From Isoetes taiwanensis (taxonomy: Eukaryota; Streptophyta; Lycopodiopsida; Isoetales; Isoetaceae): a stretch of DNA of 64,000 nt. The position numbers and the translations under genes were made by a program. The stretch spans positions 6,086,600 to 6,150,599 of the forward strand of contig JAJEKV010000058.1 of assembly GCA_021234155.1 (NCBI GenBank), given 5' to 3'. The notes under the pieces were generated by a model. That model ran no database searches. It saw only the letters and a program-made list of their open reading frames with translations, and was not told the DNA's origin. Below, piece by piece: positions 1-11,978 of this stretch (position 1 is its first letter; the number at the start of each line of letters is the position of its first letter).

Positions 1-874
1 CCATCTCATGTCATGGGAAGCATTTAGAACAAAGTTCTTGTTGTACAGATGGGACAGAGTAATCTGGAATCATATTGTTGCATTGTTGCCACAGGATTCT
101 GGTCCACAGATTGAGGTAGTCGTATGGGGTTGCCATCATCCAGCCAGGGCGGTTTGTGTCTTCTGTGTATAAATTGCTTTTGCATTCTGAAATCCTGCCT
201 CCATCGAATAGGTGGCATCTTCAGGTCCCTCAGCCACAATGGAAAAGTGTTTGGATATGGGTATGGGATAAGCTGCTTCATCCCAAGTAGTAGTTTTATG
301 GTGGCAAGTGATCCATAGATGCCTCAGAGTCAACAGGTTAGTCCATAAAATGGATAATCGGATCTCAGAGCTTTGTCCTTTATGCCAGCAAAGGGTTGAG
401 AGTATTGAGCATTGTTTTTTCTTGTGTGAGCGGCTTCAGCAGGCATGGTCTTGGTTGCTCACCCTATTTGGCACGTCTCGATCTAGCCAGCAAATTTTGC
501 TTGCTATCTATCCTGATGCTTGGCCCAAACTACGGAAACGAGCTTTTCATCTCGCAAGTGGCTGGCTTTTATGGTCAATCTGGAAGAGAGGGAGGTTGTT
601 TATCTTTAAGGGCGTAGATACTGCAGAAGAGATTGTTCTTCAGTGGGCGCAACATAAAATTGTTATGGCTTACAATTGTTCTTCTCTTGATCAAGAGAAG
701 AAAGTACTGATCTGGCATACTTACCTTCAGACTCATTCTTTTGCATAGGCAGGTGGTTGTGCTCAGTTGGATCGGTTTGTCCACTGGGGTTATAATCCTG
801 TCTTTGCATTTTATGTTGCTCTAGTTTTTAGTTGGTGAATAAAGCTTGTCGTCCTTCAAAAAAAAAAAAAAAAA
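1..874 (+). mobile_element. 3' portion of a LINE (L1-type) with poly(A) tail
   Basis: The stretch ends in a 17-base A run (858-874) after 'gtccttc', as LINE retrotransposons do. Upstream it encodes a reverse-transcriptase zinc-binding (zf-RVT) segment. Its 3' end resembles the LINE fragment ending at 59483 (shared 'tgtccttca' before the A run and the same zf-RVT wording), so both belong to one family. The 5' part lies outside the window, so completeness cannot be judged. Confidence 0.85.
308..748 (+). pseudogene. LINE ORF2 C-terminal zf-RVT segment
   Basis: A 146-codon open stretch carries the plant LINE zinc-binding signature CPLCQQ...ESIEHCFFLC, followed by a Trp-rich tail (WLLWSIWKRGR) seen at the C-terminus of plant LINE ORF2 proteins. 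This domain follows the reverse transcriptase and is thought to help bind the element's RNA. The preceding 300 bases look like the same ORF2 with frame breaks, so this is the tail of a dead copy and not an independent gene. A 3' untranslated segment and poly(A) follow at once. Confidence 0.75.
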
Positions 875-1950
875 TCTTAAATCGCTATCTTTATTGAACA
901 CATACTACTTTTATTTATTTCCAATCACTAAATAAATGCTTAAAAAATGTTTACATGATCACATATGCCACATATGTGTTACATATATGATCCACCTTGG
1001 TTTAAATAAATCCACATTGTGAAATGTAATGGTTTATTATTGTAGTTTATGATTTTTATTATTATGCTACATAACATTAACTATACAATCATTTGATTTC
1101 TATAAAATGTAATGGTTTGTGTTGAAGGCCCTAGGATCGAATTTTTTTTTTTTTAGTATAACGCAAACCATTACATTCCACCCCTTAAACCATTATATCT
1201 ACACTTTTAAATTAAATTCCCTCTTAGGTCCCCTTTAGTTTGGGTGCATATTCACACGGGAGATGATGTAAGGCAACGAGAGCTATTCCTTCACCCGCAA
1301 GAACGTATAATACATGTACGAAATCAAGACCATTTAGTACAATAATTCAAATCTTATAGTATTTTTCAAACCCCATTATACAATATACAAAAACTTGTAT
1401 AAGCATACCCCACAAACGAGGATCGTTATGTATGGTCAAAATTGAGGAATAACTTGGTAATATGCCCTTCCAACAGCTCTTGATGCCCGGAATCACCCCC
1501 GTGTGACCATATGTTGTGCTAGGTTTCCCGAAGAAGGTATAGACAAATCTATATTTGGTAGACATGAAGCACTTGGTTCGAGCATCTGGTCATAGACAGA
1601 AGATATGAGAGATTTGTACATCATCTATAAGCTTAAAGCTCCTATGGAATATGACAGATTAATATGCATGGCCAGGCTTCCTTGGACTACCTCTTTATTT
1701 GATACCAACTTCAACTAAATTGACATGGACGCTTCTGGCGTAAAATGCATTAGCAATGTAAGAAGTTTTGTTTAGTTTCCATGAACAATAGAACAAATCC
1801 TTTTGTACTTTGTTTACTTACATGGAAACCTCAAAGAAGGATGAGAGAACAAGCATTGAGCAAAGTTAGCCATTTTCCACGGTTATGGGATAAAACTATA
1901 TTTACTACTATATTTGCTCAGAAAGCACATAGTATTTGGAAGGCGGAGTC
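875..1950. other. AT-rich intergenic DNA, no gene recognised
   Basis: I see no coding signature on either strand. A phrase close to 'aaatgtaatggttt' occurs near 1024 and again near 1107, with a partial inverted form near 1160-1180 ('aaaccattacatt'), hinting at a small decayed fold-back element. The last few hundred bases should hold the promoter of the PLAT gene that follows, but no clear TATA box was found. Confidence 0.5.
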
Positions 1951-2423
1951 ATGGGGGTTAGAGTCTTTGTGATGTTTCTGATCTTGAAGCTGGCATCAGT
2001 CCAGGTTCCTAAAATTTTGCAGATGCTGAAATATTTGCAGGCGTTTAAATGTAATGTTTAAGTTTGCAGCTGTTTAAAGTTGGTTTAATTTTGCAGGGTT
2101 ACTGCGGTTACAAGATCAGCATCAAGACTGGAGAGCAAGGTACTGGCGGAAATGTGAGTGCCCTGTTTTATAACCGAAATGGCGTGGCAGTATATTTCAT
2201 AGGCCTCGACAATACTTTAAAAGATGACTTTGAGATCAACCATGTGGACACCTTCGATACGGAGGGAGTTTGCGTTACTGGGATTTGCAGATTAACTCTA
2301 CTTCATGACCAACCTGCGGGCTGGCTTGTCAGCTATGTGCAAATTAGCAAAGACGGTTTTTCTGCCATTCGTTTTAACTTAAATCGCTGGCACTACAACT
2401 CCAGTAGTGTCAACATGTGTTAG
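1951..2423 (+). CDS. Secreted PLAT/LH2-domain protein (ATS3/PLAT-plant-stress type)
   Basis: Proposed exons are 1951-2004 and 2097-2423, with a 92-bp GT-AG intron in phase 0, giving 126 residues. Exon 1 encodes an almost pure signal peptide (MGVRVFVMFLILKLASVQ). Exon 2 starts GYCGYKISIKTG and reads through a whole PLAT beta-sandwich: the YxIxIKTG strand, a glycine-rich turn (GTGGN), the ALFYNRNG strand, a D-x-F core, cysteines at GVCVTGIC, LTLLHD, and the closing GWLVSYVQIS strand. Plant PLAT proteins are small secreted or ER-linked stress proteins that bind lipid or protein partners. The length fits the family. A second acceptor at 2069 is also in frame and would add nine residues. The donor (gttcct) is weak, so the join is inferred. 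The gene stands alone, 1.4 kb upstream of the receptor kinase on the same strand. Confidence 0.72.
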
Positions 2424-3225
2424 CATTACTACAGCTCGTATTGCGAAAATTATTTTGCTTTGCAAAAACAAATTGAAAACAAGTTGCAAATTTGTGTCTT
2501 CATTTCGTTACACACTCATGAGCATACACTGTCTACCACATCTTCAAATATCTTAAATTTCTTCTTTTCTTTTCTTTAACAAGAACGAGAGATATTTTTC
2601 ATTACCAATTAGGAAAAAAATACAAGAAGATCCTAGACATGTTTAAAACCCAAAGGGAGAAAATGACCCTTTGTGCAAGACTACTTGTACATCTCATAAC
2701 TTTATTTGGTGTGACTCTAGCTAACCCATGAATTCTAGTTGCTTGTTATGTATAATTAGACTTATTCTCTATAAGTAATGTAAGAAGATATCATTGCCAG
2801 AATATTAAAGTCATTCAACTTGAAATTGTACTAGCAATGTAGGAATGTCACTCTTAGCATAGTGGTGGAATAGGATGTAATAAGCCTAATCACAACTGTT
2901 GCGGGAATAATGCTATTAAAAAAATTGAAATCTCTGTGTGGGGCCTTATTACACTGGAAGCCTTCATTAAGATTTGTCTTTCTTAAATATTATATTGGAT
3001 TATACATAGAATACCACATACGTGGTTGACATTCCCATTTTACACACTTGAGGAGATGCCTTAGGTTATCTTAGTAAAGTTACATATTTTGGGTGCATTA
3101 GCTTGCTTAACGCTTCCCTCATCTAGAAAATATCATATAGGTAATAAAAGAGAGAATAAACACTTGACATGCGAAAGTCTCCAAAATGATCGTGTTCCCT
3201 ATGTCTATCCTCACATCTCCGCACG
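2424..3225. other. Intergenic DNA between the PLAT gene and the receptor kinase
   Basis: AT-rich sequence with no open frame of interest. The first part is the likely 3' untranslated region of the PLAT gene, and the last part runs into the promoter of the kinase gene. Confidence 0.5.
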
Positions 3226-3233
3226 TATAAAAG
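3226..3233 (+). promoter_or_regulatory. TATA box of the ENODL-receptor kinase gene
   Basis: TATAAAAG directly follows an ACGT core (gcacg) and lies 153 bp upstream of the chosen start codon. Transcription would then begin near 3256-3262, leaving a leader of about 125-130 nt. The match to the plant TATA consensus and the spacing support it; there is no experimental evidence. Confidence 0.55.
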
Positions 3234-3385
3234 CCTCCAAAATAGATAGCCGCTATATAGAAACAGAAAAAAAATCATGAAGATAAGCTAAAACAAGGAG
3301 CTCAATTCATGGAACGTGCAGAAGGCCACTTTGTCATGTATTAATAAGGACTATTAAGTATGGGCACAACTCCATAAGGTTTATT

Positions 3386-5072
3386 ATGGCAAAAGTGCGA
3401 AGTATTGCCTTGTGCGCAATGATTCTTACAATACGATATGTATTTGCAGTAGACCACCATGTAGGTGGGAGTATGGGGTGGGCTAGTGGTGTCAATTACA
3501 TAGAATGGGTTGCTAATGAGACATTCGTTGTTGGAGACTCATTGAGTAAGTCTTGATTTTGTCCTTTACACTATTTTCCCCATCTCCTTTTTCTATTATT
3601 GCTATTTTATCTTTTTCTTTTTTTCCCTTTAAACTATCTATATTTGTATTGAGTTCTAAATCCTCGTATTTTTCTGTGCAACAGCTTTTGTATTTGATAA
3701 CAAACAGTACGACCTAGTTGAGGTCACAAAAAGTGGATATGAGGATTGTTATACTGATGCCACCACATACATAAGTGGTAACATGTCATTCATACTTGAA
3801 GAAGCGAAAATATATTACTACATCACCACTCTTGGGAACTTCTGCTCAACATCTCAGATGAAGCTAGCAGTCACTTCTGGTGCATTGCCATGTAAACCTA
3901 CATACATTTTCACACCATCTTCAACATCAAATACACCATCTTCAACATCAAACACATGTTCTTCTTCCACTACTATTATCCTAGCATCTATATGTGGTTT
4001 TATGCTTTTGATCCTTGTTATACTTCTAGCTTATGCCTGCATTAAATGTACGTCTAAAGAAAGGGAGGCAAATTGTTACGATTGGAATTCCAACTTTAAA
4101 TCAATAATTGTTAGGCCATTCAGCTATACTGAGCTCCATAATGCCACCAACGGATTTGACCAAGAAGAGCTTCTTGGGCAAGGTGGTTTTGGAAAGATTT
4201 ATAGAGGGCTATTGGCACATGATGAATCACATATTGCTGTCAAGGTCATGGGACAAGCTACTACACATGATAATCAACAATTCATTGCAGAAATTACGAC
4301 AATAGGACAAGTGAGGCACAAAAACTTGGTCAACTTGAGGGGTTGGTGTCGTGAGCGAGATAAATTAATCTTAGTATATGATTACATGCAAAATGGTAGC
4401 CTGGATCAATATCTATTTTCAGTGGACAAAGTCCTCCCATGGAATGACAGGTATAATATAGTGAAAGGCATAGCAGAGGGACTTGCATACTTGCATAGGG
4501 GATGTGCTCAAAACGTTGTGCACAGAGACATTAAGGCTGCAAATGTTCTTTTGGATTCTAAATTAGAGGCTCATTTAGGGGATTTTGGCTTGGCAAGATT
4601 CCTTGATGAAGCTAAAATACAACAAACCATGACTCATGTTGGCACTTGGGGATATATTGCTCCAGAATTAGCTATGTTTGGTAGAGCTACTGAAAAATCT
4701 GATGTCTTCAGCTTTGGAGTTCTATTACTCGAGGTGGCATGTGGAAGGCGTGCAATCGATGATTCTATGGCGATGGAGTCTGAAGAAAATAATTTTTTGG
4801 TCGAATGGGTTTGGAATGCTCAAGTACAGGGTAAATTGCTAGAAGTAGTTGATCCTAAGCTTACACCATACAAAAAAGAAGAGATTATATTAGTCTTGTC
4901 CTTAGGACTATTGTGCAGTCATCCAGATGCAGAACAAAGACCAACTTCTAGAAGGTGTTGCCTTATCTTAAATCAAGAAGTTCCACTACTAGAACTTCCA
5001 CATCATAAACCAAATATTAGATTGGGTTCAGTGCGCACACATGGCTTAAGACGTCTTGTAGTTCCAGTATAA
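3386..5072 (+). CDS. Receptor-like kinase with a phytocyanin/ENODL ectodomain
   Basis: Exons 3386-3545 and 3685-5072 join across a GTAAGT...CAG intron of 139 bp (split codon ACT), giving 515 residues. Residues 1-21 are a signal peptide (MAKVRSIALCAMILTIRYVFA). Residues about 26-117 are a phytocyanin fold: VGGSMGW, the VGDSLTFVF strand, VEVTKSGYEDC, GNMSFIL and MKLAV. The two disulfide cysteines (YEDC, GNFC) are kept, but the copper-ligand positions read Tyr, Thr and Asn/Phe, so it is the non-copper ENODL type. A Ser/Thr-rich linker (PSSTSNT twice) and a membrane helix (about 151-173) follow. The kinase (about 212-490) is complete: GQGGFG, IAVKV lysine, HRDIKAANV (RD type), DFG and APEL. The kinase half resembles L-type lectin receptor kinases (EVPLPELP-like tail). 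The start was chosen because it gives both signal peptide and domain. It probably senses a cell-wall or membrane ligand; the ligand is unknown. Confidence 0.88.
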
Positions 5073-6335
5073 TGTCTCTTAAAAATAGAATTGTTCTTAA
5101 AAAACAATAGTTCTATGATTTCGTTCAACTCAAATATCTTTTCATGTATTTCCGGACCACGTAAATAATTGGATGTAGTAGTATGATGTTAAAGTATTTG
5201 ATACTTGACATAATTTTATATGATTATCAATGATTGGGTGTAAATTCTATACTGGTGATCAAGAAAACAGGCTAGCACCTCAAGCACTTGCGTGGCCCAG
5301 CCAAAAAGTCATGCCCTAAATGCTTCTTGTCTATACTTTGTGCTCGACTATTTAGATTAATAATAACACCTCAGATACTCTCAAATCTTTGCATTTTGAT
5401 GACAAAAGAAAATTTTGTTGAGACACATTACATGGCCTTTACAGTGTCGGATTAGTTCCTCAAGAGAGTAAAATAATACTAGAGAGAAAAATAACAAAAG
5501 AAAAAGATTGCTCGTCTGTTCGAAAAGAAGAAACGGAATTGCAAGAATAGTATCAAGGTTGCTCTCAAAACTCTGATTAAAGAAGCTTGATCAATAATGT
5601 ACTAACCAATCCATGAATGAACACAAGACTACTCACAATAATGTAATATAAGAACGATCAATTAACAATCTAAAGAACAAAATCCACAATATACAAGATG
5701 CCATACATGATGGTATATAAAACATAATTTCTAACCCACACTTACAAAAAATTGACCAAGTTTGGAAGGGCATTCCACCCTCATCTGAGCTCATATTTAA
5801 TCAATTTTTAGAGAAAAGAAAAGCATGGATGTCTACTTTCAAATGCATATGAAATTACTAAAATCCGAATATTAAAACTCAAGATATTGAACTCTGAGTT
5901 TTGGCAAATTTTTGTGACATCAATTTCCAACCCACTGTAATAAAATATTAGCACCCCAACATTGAAGGCTATTTCTCACTCGCTGAAGCTCGGATTTGAG
6001 CAATATAGATTGCAAAAGGAAGGCCTCAGTTTCAAAGAGGAAAAACTAATCAGCACTCAGAAGTTGATATCTTGAGTTTTATAGATCTGTTTCTTGTGAT
6101 TTTAATTCGATTTGAAGGTGCACTCAGATATCCTTCTTATGAAATTAAAACTATTCAAGTCCGAGCTTGGAGGAGTTAGTAACGGCCCCTCAAATTTGGC
6201 TGATTTTCTGTTACTGTGAGTGGAAATTCATGTTACAAAATATACCAAAACTCGGAGTTTAATAATTTCAGTTTTACTATTGAATTTTCGTTTCTTTCAA
6301 ATGCATCTGAAAGTAATATAAGAAGGAAGGATACA
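5073..6335. other. Intergenic DNA, no gene recognised
   Basis: AT-rich and without coding signatures. The first 150 bp are probably the 3' untranslated region of the receptor kinase. Nothing recognisable was found up to the LINE target-site duplication at 6336. Confidence 0.5.
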
Positions 6336-6818
6336 ATATTATAGATGCATTGACACAAAAATAGATCAAATTCGAACATATGAGGAATCAAAGGGCGCCA
6401 TGGTGATGGCGGCAGTGGCGGTTTGTGGAATCCCTCATAACTTCTGCATCCGGACTCCGTTTTCAGCGATCTTTGGTTCGTTGGAAAGCTCTTTCAGTGA
6501 TCCTTCTTTTTGCACATATTTTTCTTTGGTTTTTGCTGTGTTTGGGGGCCGGATTTGATCCCCCTGTTGCGGCCCTTTGCTGTAAACCCTGAGCATGGTG
6601 ATGGCGGGTAATTCTGCACCGAGTTTGGGCCTGGAGAAGGCTGGGCCAGGGATTCGTGTCAGAGATGCTGCGAGAGGAAAGAAAGGAGGCAAGGATATAT
6701 CCAAAACCTGCGTCAGCTTGGCACTGGATCTTCAAGAGCCAATTCTTAGCCAGGATGTATCCAAGAGGGCAGGCGCGGTGGGATTCCCGTGAGCCGGCTT
6801 TTTGGGAATTCGGGTAGG

Positions 6819-7481
6819 ATGGAGAATAGAGAGGTGGTGCCCAGCTCAATGCCACCTTTGGAGTCTGTAACTTTGCCGTCCTTGGTTGGTGTGAATGGTA
6901 ATGTGCTGCCAGAGGACCCCTTTCAGATATCTGCAGCTTCCCCAGAGGTGGTGCCTCAACCGCCACGAGCCCCAACTCCTCATGCATGGAAAGGTAATGA
7001 CACTGTTGCCCGTCTTTCTAGGCCTAGGTTTTCTGATTGGATTAGGCAACCGTTGCAAGCAGAAAGTGCAGAGAAAAGTTCTAGGGTGACAGAGGCACTG
7101 CTTATCTTAGAGCAGAATAATAAGAAGGATTTGCAGCAAGTTTTTAAATCATTACCTCCTGTTGTAGAAATCAATCACCAGAAGCATGTGCAGTATACAG
7201 AGAATTTGGTTGCATCTTCGGTGTTAGGCCATTTCACTGGGGCCTTTTTGGATATGCAGAGGCTTGGGTACTGGCTACGGGCTCAGTTTAAAAGGCTGGG
7301 GTTGCCTCCATATGTGACCCTGAAGTCTCTGGGTAATAATTTTTTTCTTATTATGGTTGATTCTGAGGCCACGGTGGAGCAGTTGGTCTCGCATGGAGTG
7401 GCACGTATGGGAGGGGCCTATGTTTTGTTCGGCAAAGATTATGCTCCGTGTTTCTCTTCCGCTAGGCCTGCTGCAGCTTAG
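6819..7481 (+). pseudogene. LINE ORF1 (RNA-binding, DUF4283-like)
   Basis: The open frame from ATG 6819 encodes 220 residues. Its C-terminal half has the pattern of the plant LINE/retroelement DUF4283 domain: a start like SVLGHFTGAFLD, a W in GYWLRAQFKRLG, a core VTLKSLGNNFFLIMVDSE, and a closing GGAYVLFGKDYAPCF. The N-terminal part is Pro/Ser-rich. ORF1 proteins coat the LINE transcript. The usual CCHC zinc knuckle after DUF4283 is not visible because the frame stops at 7481, so this copy is probably truncated. A short frame at 7862-8104 may be a remnant of the missing C-terminal part. Confidence 0.65.
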
Positions 7482-8164
7482 AGTGCCATGTTGGCTTCAA
7501 ATCGGATCCGCCTCGAGATGATGGTGCCTCGAAGTTTCTAGTGGCCATGGCCAAAGGCACGGAACTCACATAAGCGCCTTCGATTGTGGGTGCACCACAG
7601 ATATGTGTAGGTATTCTAAAGCGATGAGATGGTACCTCGTAGTCTTGTGGTTAAAAGTGGTGATTTTTATTCTTTCTTCCAGTTGGACTTGCTCAATGGG
7701 GAGAGCTTTTGGCAATGTTTCCCTCGCTTAAGCAGCGGTTTCACCAAAGATAAACCTCACTTTCAGACCCAAGCAGCAGAGAGCAAATAGTGGTTGGCCC
7801 GCCTTCACCTTCTCGCACTTGTTCCTCCCCGTGTTGAAGGTCAGGGAGCAGTGGGCAGTCCGTGAGACACAACCCCAACCCTCCCTCGTATGGTGGATCC
7901 CGAGGTCCAGAGGAGACTTGCAATGCATTGAAGAGTTGCGGCAGAAAAAGGAAGGGTGGCAACAAGTTGTTTCTAGGAGGCGAGCTCGGTGAGAGCTCCT
8001 CAAGAGGGTCACTTAGCCCATCTCGCAGCCCACCCGCATGTGTCCCTCCTCAAGTGGATCGAATGGTGATTGATCGTAGTCCGAACTTTTCTTCCCTGGG
8101 CTGATAGTGTTGAGGCATGTGAGGCTTTACAAGGGGATCCCGACCCTTGGTGCACAACGACCCA

Positions 8165-10833
8165 CATGGATAAGAAAATTCTATCTTGGAATGTGAGAGG
8201 CATCAAATCCTCTCGAATAAGCGAAAGCACGCCTCGCCATGGTCGCGGAAGAATCTTAATCCGGATATCTTGTGTTTGCAGGAGCATAAATGTGCCGGGG
8301 TGATATTACCAATTTAATGAATATCTTGGGTAATCGATGCGTTATCGCTGCCGCTACAACGGGCAGGCGGGGGGGAGGTACTTTGATTTGTTGGAAAATG
8401 GGTGTACATGTAACCTTTTTCAGCCCACATAGCCGGGGCCAAGTGGGCGAAGATTAAATGGAAGGAGGGCCAGTCCGAAAGTGGGGCTTATCAATGTGTA
8501 TGCACCAATTGGGGCCACCCGAGAGAGGTTGCTTATGGGCACAATTGCGAAATAAGCTCCAATCCTTTGGGATGGGTTCTACATGGTTTGTCCCGGTGAC
8601 TTTAACATGGTGGAGCTCCCGGAGAGGACGTGCATGGTATTGGTTCAGATATTGTGCGGGGTTTTGAGCGTGACCAATGGCTTAGGTTTGTGCAGGAGTG
8701 GGGTTTGACAGAGCTTCCCGTGGATCGAATTTTACTTGGTGCAATAATTGGTCGGGGCATGGTAGGGCATACTCTAGGGCCGGATAGAGTTTATGGCACT
8801 CCAAATAGCTTGGATTATGCTCCAGCCTTCACTAGGGTGAATGTTACGCCACCTCGCCTCTGATCACACTCCCGGATCATTCACGCGGCTTCATGACCAC
8901 CGCCCTCTCAGACGGTTTTTAAGCTTAACACAAGCTTTCTTCGGATCCGAGTTCATACCGTTGTAAGCTAATTTGGCAACAGCAGATATTCGGTCGATAG
9001 CGGAATGAGTGCAATGGTTACAAAGATTGGCTAGGGTAAAACAGCTTAAAAAGAATGGGGCGGCAAAAGGCTTTGGCTCAGCGTCGCAGGTTGGATGCCT
9101 TATATGCGGAACTGGAGTCTCTTAGAGGGCGGGTCTCTGATGGCTTGCGTGAGCAGCAGGTGCTTCGTCAGATCGAGGTTGAGGAGGAGGCCAAGGTGTC
9201 GCAGGCCAGGGTCAAAGCAGGTTTGACGTGGCTGAAGCAGTCTGACACTTGCTCTAAAGTCTTTTTCCGAGCAGCCCGCCAGAAGAAGTATGCAGCAGCC
9301 ATGGCGGACATAGTTACACCCCAGGGAGTGTTGTTGCAGCAACCAGATGCTATCAAGGCCTTTGTAGCAGCGCACTATGAAACATTTTTCAAGGAGAGCC
9401 CGCTTCCCTCACAGAGTGTTTTTCAAGAGCTGGTGCTGGCCAAGGTATCGCCAAGAATCTCAGCCCTTCAAAGACAGAGCTTAGAGGAGCCGTTGACAGG
9501 GCAGGAGTTGGGGGATGCATGCCGCCTGTTGGCTCGGAATAAGTGTCCTGGATTAGATGGAATACCAGTGGAGTTTTTTCAGAAGTACTGGGAATGGGTG
9601 GGGGACTCGGTGGTGCAGGTGTATGTGGATCTTTTGGGGAATAACTCGATGCATCCTCTGCTGAATACAGGTTGTATTTCACTTATACCCAAGTGTAAGC
9701 ATCCTAAAACCATCAATGACTGGAGGCCTATTACTCTGTTGTCTGTAGTGTATAAAATCATTGCTAAGGCTTTGGCTGAGAGGCTTAAGCCAGTACTAGT
9801 TCACGCCATTAGTGCGGAAGCGATGCGGTTTTATACCACGGAACATTCTTCATAATGTGGTCTGCTTTTGAGGGAGTGCATTGGGCTCGTGGGATGAGGC
9901 AGCCCCTTGTTTTTCTTAAAATTTGGATTTTGCCAAGGCTTATGACGGTGTTAGGCGGCAGTTCTTGGCGATATGATCGTGCCTTTGGGTGCGGACCTAG
10001 TTTCGGGAAACGGTTATGAAGCTGCACGGTGCGCTAGGGCTTACAGTGTGGTGTCGGGGTGAGACCTCTTCAATCTTCTCGTGGGCGAGGCATTGGCGGG
10101 GATGTCCGCTGGCCCCCTTCCCATTCACTATAGTGGCGTAAGCTCTCTCGCAGCTTTTTCGGTGGCGATTCTTGTCGACAATGTGGTGCAAGGTCTCCGC
10201 GATGGATGATGGGTCGCAACAGTTTTGCAATCAATTTCGCGGATGATACATTCCTCTTTCTTCATGCAGATGAGTCCAATCTCCGGCAGCCCAAGAATAT
10301 TTTGGATGCCTTTTCTTTAGCTTCCAGGGTGCTTGCTTAACGGTGTCGGCGTTCTCGGCCATGTGGGTACCGGAGGAACCTCCTCCCGTGGTTGAGTCGG
10401 TTTCCACGGCTCTTACACCGCCACACACAGCTGCCAAGCTGTTAGGCATATCATTTGGCTTGGACATTAATGCTAGGGCAATTTGGGCGGAGACATTACA
10501 GAATCTTAAGCAGCATCTGAACTGGTGGAGGGGAAGTAAACTCACCATGGCTGGTAGGATTCTGATAGCCAAGTCAGTGCTCTGTAGCACTCATGTTTAC
10601 GCAGCCTCCTGCATCCTTGCGCCAGAAAGTGTGGTGAAGGAGTTGGATGACACCATTCGCAATTTTGTTTGGGGAGGAAATGAGGAGGGGGCTACAGTGA
10701 AGGTCGCATGGTGGAAGTGTGTGCGTCCCAGAAAAGCGGGGGGCTTAGGTATGCTTGATGTGTCCTTGCACACGAAGGTTCTGGTGTCGAAATTCATCTG
10801 GCAGTTGTTGCAGGAGCAACAATCCCCAGGATT
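8165..10833 (+). pseudogene. LINE ORF2, endonuclease plus reverse transcriptase (broken)
   Basis: The endonuclease start is recognisable at 8165 (MDKKILSWNVRGIKS, the apurinic-endonuclease-like opening), followed by several frame breaks to about 8870. The longest open part, 9055-9855, carries the linker and first reverse-transcriptase blocks (RNKCPGLDGIPVEFFQKYW; WRPITLLSVVYKIIAKALAERL). The palm region with the catalytic YADD lies in the scrambled stretch 9856-10340 and cannot be read in one frame. From 10343 the thumb returns (GRILIAKSVL, IRNFVWGG, PRKAGGLGMLD). The frame runs to SPG at 10832, where the CACTA element begins. Many small indels show long decay. Confidence 0.85.
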
Positions 10834-10854
10834 CACTACAACAGTTTAGGGTGT

Positions 10855-11400
10855 TTTTCGTCGAGTATAACGTCAATAAAAGTGACGCTATGTGTATTCT
10901 CAAAGCCCCTCTAATTGTCACATTGTTGACGCTAAACGTGCCATACTTTGATGTCGCATGGGCGTCAACTTTTGCGTCAAGAATTGCGTCACGGCTACTT
11001 AACGCAAAAATGACATAATGACTACATTAGTGGCAATTGCATGGCATGTTTCCGTCGAGCTTATATCCAAGTTACTCAATAATTGCGTCATATTTCTACC
11101 ATATTAGTCTTCACACAATGAGTACATTTGTGGCAATTGTATGGCATGTTTGTGTCAAGCTTAAATCCGTGTTATCCACTAATTGCGTCATATTTCTATC
11201 ATATCAGTCTCGACACAATGATTATATTTGTGGCAATTGCATGGCAAGTTTTTGTCGAGCTTATATCCAAGTTCTTCGATATTTGTGTCATATTTTTTAT
11301 CATATTAGTCTCGGCTATGCAACAAATTTGTTACACCATATTGGCATCCCTATTTTGCATAGGTTGACATCCTTTGCGTCATATTTGTAACTCGCTTATA
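10855..11400 (+). repeat. 5' subterminal repeats of the CACTA element
   Basis: Just inside the left end, a unit of about 100 bp is repeated nearly three times, starting near 11031, 11131 and 11232. Each copy has 'gtggcaattg', 'atggca', 'gcgtcatattt' or 'gtgtcatattt', and 'catattagtct'-like words. Short GCGTCA/GACGC words are dense from 10860 on. En/Spm elements carry subterminal motif clusters that their TNPA protein binds, and these are the natural candidates here. Open frames through this stretch are a by-product of the repeats. Confidence 0.75.
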
Positions 11401-11978
11401 ACATGTTTTATATATTCTTGTTATGCAATTATAATATGCATGATTTATTTTTACAACACGATTGTGACCTTTAGTTATATCGTTATAAGAAACTAGTTCC
11501 ATTTTTGTAATATTTGAGTGACAAAATTGTGTCAATTGTAAGTTATTTTTGTGGCATGTACATGTCAATTTTATGAGCACGTATGATAAATTGTCGAATT
11601 TGTGTCCAAATTACAAGTTGTCTTTGTGGCAATTCTACCTTAGATTTTTGTCACTTTTATCTTTTCATCCATCAATAGTTTTTTTATCTTGGACAAATCT
11701 ATATTTTAGATGCTTTTGTATTCATGTATGCAAAATTGTTTCCATTCAAGTCTATGGTTGCATCATGAGTATGAACGATGGAAGAAAAAGTGAAAAGAAG
11801 GTAATTGCACCAAGACTGATCACATCTTTGCAAGAAACAAAATTACAAAATAAAGAACATAGCTTTAATTGAAATGAAAGATCATTATGCATTTAGAGTA
11901 CTTTAACATTAAAAAGTTATTTGTGAAAATAAATCTAAAAGTTTGAGTTTAACAATCACTTTCTATCGTGCATTTTTT

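Noticed and set aside
9055-9855. Reverse transcriptase as a separate host gene
   Set aside because: It lies inside the LINE bounded by TSDs and is continuous with decayed ORF2 sequence on both sides.
11037-11390. Plus-strand open frames near the left CACTA end
   Set aside because: They read through the subterminal tandem repeats and repeat themselves; no coding signature.
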